Of a stretch of 6,619 nt of DNA, positions 6,343-6,619 are shown one piece after another. This DNA is from Deinococcus frigens DSM 12807 (lineage in GTDB: Bacteria > Deinococcota > Deinococci > Deinococcales > Deinococcaceae): the NCBI RefSeq assembly GCF_000701425.1, contig NZ_JNIW01000101.1, positions 1 through 6,619 of the forward strand, read 5' to 3'. The stretch's first letter is position 1; every line of letters starts with the position of its first letter. The translations under genes and the position numbers were made by a program. Under the pieces are notes generated by a model that was given only the letters and a program-made list of their open reading frames with translations, searched no databases and was not told where the DNA came from.

Positions 6343-6368
6343 CAGGAGTTGCACCTCGCATAGTGGAG
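6343..6368. repeat. 26-nt direct repeat, copy 2 (transposase C-terminal scrap)
   Basis: This copy matches 4886-4911 at 24 of 26 positions. On the minus strand it reads LHYARCNS, the conserved end of IS4-type transposases, then WV and a stop. A TGA lies directly upstream in that frame, so only this scrap of the gene survives. It lies about 50 nt from the start of the right-hand transposase. Confidence 0.75.
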
Positions 6369-6421
6369 TCAAGGCTTGCATTAGATTGGTTCCCTCAGTA
6401 CCCGACACTTTTCGAGGGGGC

Positions 6422-6619
6422 TTGAAATCCGTCGTCCAATACGCGAAAATAGAGCGCGTCTCCCGTTGCCCTGAAATCGTTCAGTCTGTGCTTCGTTTCC
6501 CACTTCCCCCAATACCGCAAGAATCAGGTGGAACTGCTCGCCTTGCTCGTCCTGGCCTTGATTGGAGCCAAAGACGTTCGCCACGCGGCACTGGCCGAGC
6601 GTTGCCCTGGCAACGCTCA
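6422..6619 (+). pseudogene. IS4-type transposase N-terminus, apparently frameshifted, cut by window edge
   Basis: From about 6492 to the edge, one frame encodes SHFPQYRKNQVELLALLVLALIGAKDVRHAALAERCPGNA. A basic 'YRKNQVE' followed by a hydrophobic LLALLVLALI helix and 'AxLAExxPG' is typical near the start of IS4-type transposases. That frame has a TAG at 6450-6452 and no ATG, GTG or TTG before the match. A likely start, TTG 6422, opens another frame (MKSVVQYAKIERVSRCPEIVQSVLR). Removing one T from the TTT at 6496-6498 would join the two into one smooth N-terminus. The gene is therefore either broken by a one-base insertion or affected by a sequencing error. GAGGGGG before the TTG is too close to be a normal ribosome-binding site. 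The upstream motif CGACACTTTTCG (6408-6419) may be the IS end. Confidence 0.65.

Noticed and set aside
5339..6361. A 340-codon minus-strand frame opposite the ZIP gene
   Set aside because: It is antisense to a clear transporter and rich in Gly, Gln, Glu and Arg, as expected from the complement of high-GC membrane-protein codons. It has no domain.

Overview
The window looks like an accessory, IS-bounded stretch of a Deinococcus-type genome, probably plasmid or genomic island. This is inference. The grounds are moderately high GC, transposase fragments of the IS4 type common in that genus, -10 boxes placed almost directly before start codons (the leaderless style described for Deinococcus), and small hypothetical genes with no housekeeping neighbours.

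Left block (1-1421, minus strand). The window opens inside an IS4-like transposase that reads leftward and starts at GTG 305. Its start is wrapped in an alternative hairpin structure (277-339). Upstream lies a compact three-gene operon, read leftward from a near-leaderless TATAAT promoter at 1431-1436. It encodes a 40-residue exported peptide with two cysteines, a 105-residue thioredoxin whose ATG overlaps the peptide stop (ATGA), and a 210-residue TPR protein starting 1 nt after the thioredoxin stop. The peptide gene is tiny and easily missed.

Middle block (1422-3103). A 249-nt divergent regulatory region, with a TTGACA box and a strong GC hairpin, precedes two tandem paralogous genes for about 200-residue winged-helix proteins. 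They look distantly like replication-relaxation proteins without catalytic residues. About half of their residues match by eye, and each has its own upstream region. The rest of the space between them (2292-2491) and after them (3104-3327) holds no gene I can support.

Right-middle block (3328-4780). This holds a small two-helix membrane protein with a good ribosome-binding site and a clean intrinsic terminator, then a promoter and a two-gene unit: a secreted protein of unknown function coupled by ATGA to a small HNH endonuclease-like protein.

Right block (4781-6619). The stretch 4781-4884 is empty as far as I can see. A decayed C-terminal piece of an IS4-type transposase (about 4885-5170, minus) abuts a short stretch that looks like the joint of two truncated coupled genes. 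Next comes a ZIP-family metal transporter with an extended -10 box 6 nt before its ATG and a terminator at 6299-6328. A 26-nt scrap of transposase C-terminus (6343-6368) repeats the one at 4886-4911. The window ends inside another IS4-type transposase, reading rightward, whose N-terminus appears frameshifted.

The most interesting candidate is the secreted peptide / thioredoxin / TPR operon. It has the parts expected of a peptide-signalling or redox-linked peptide system, but its function is unproven.
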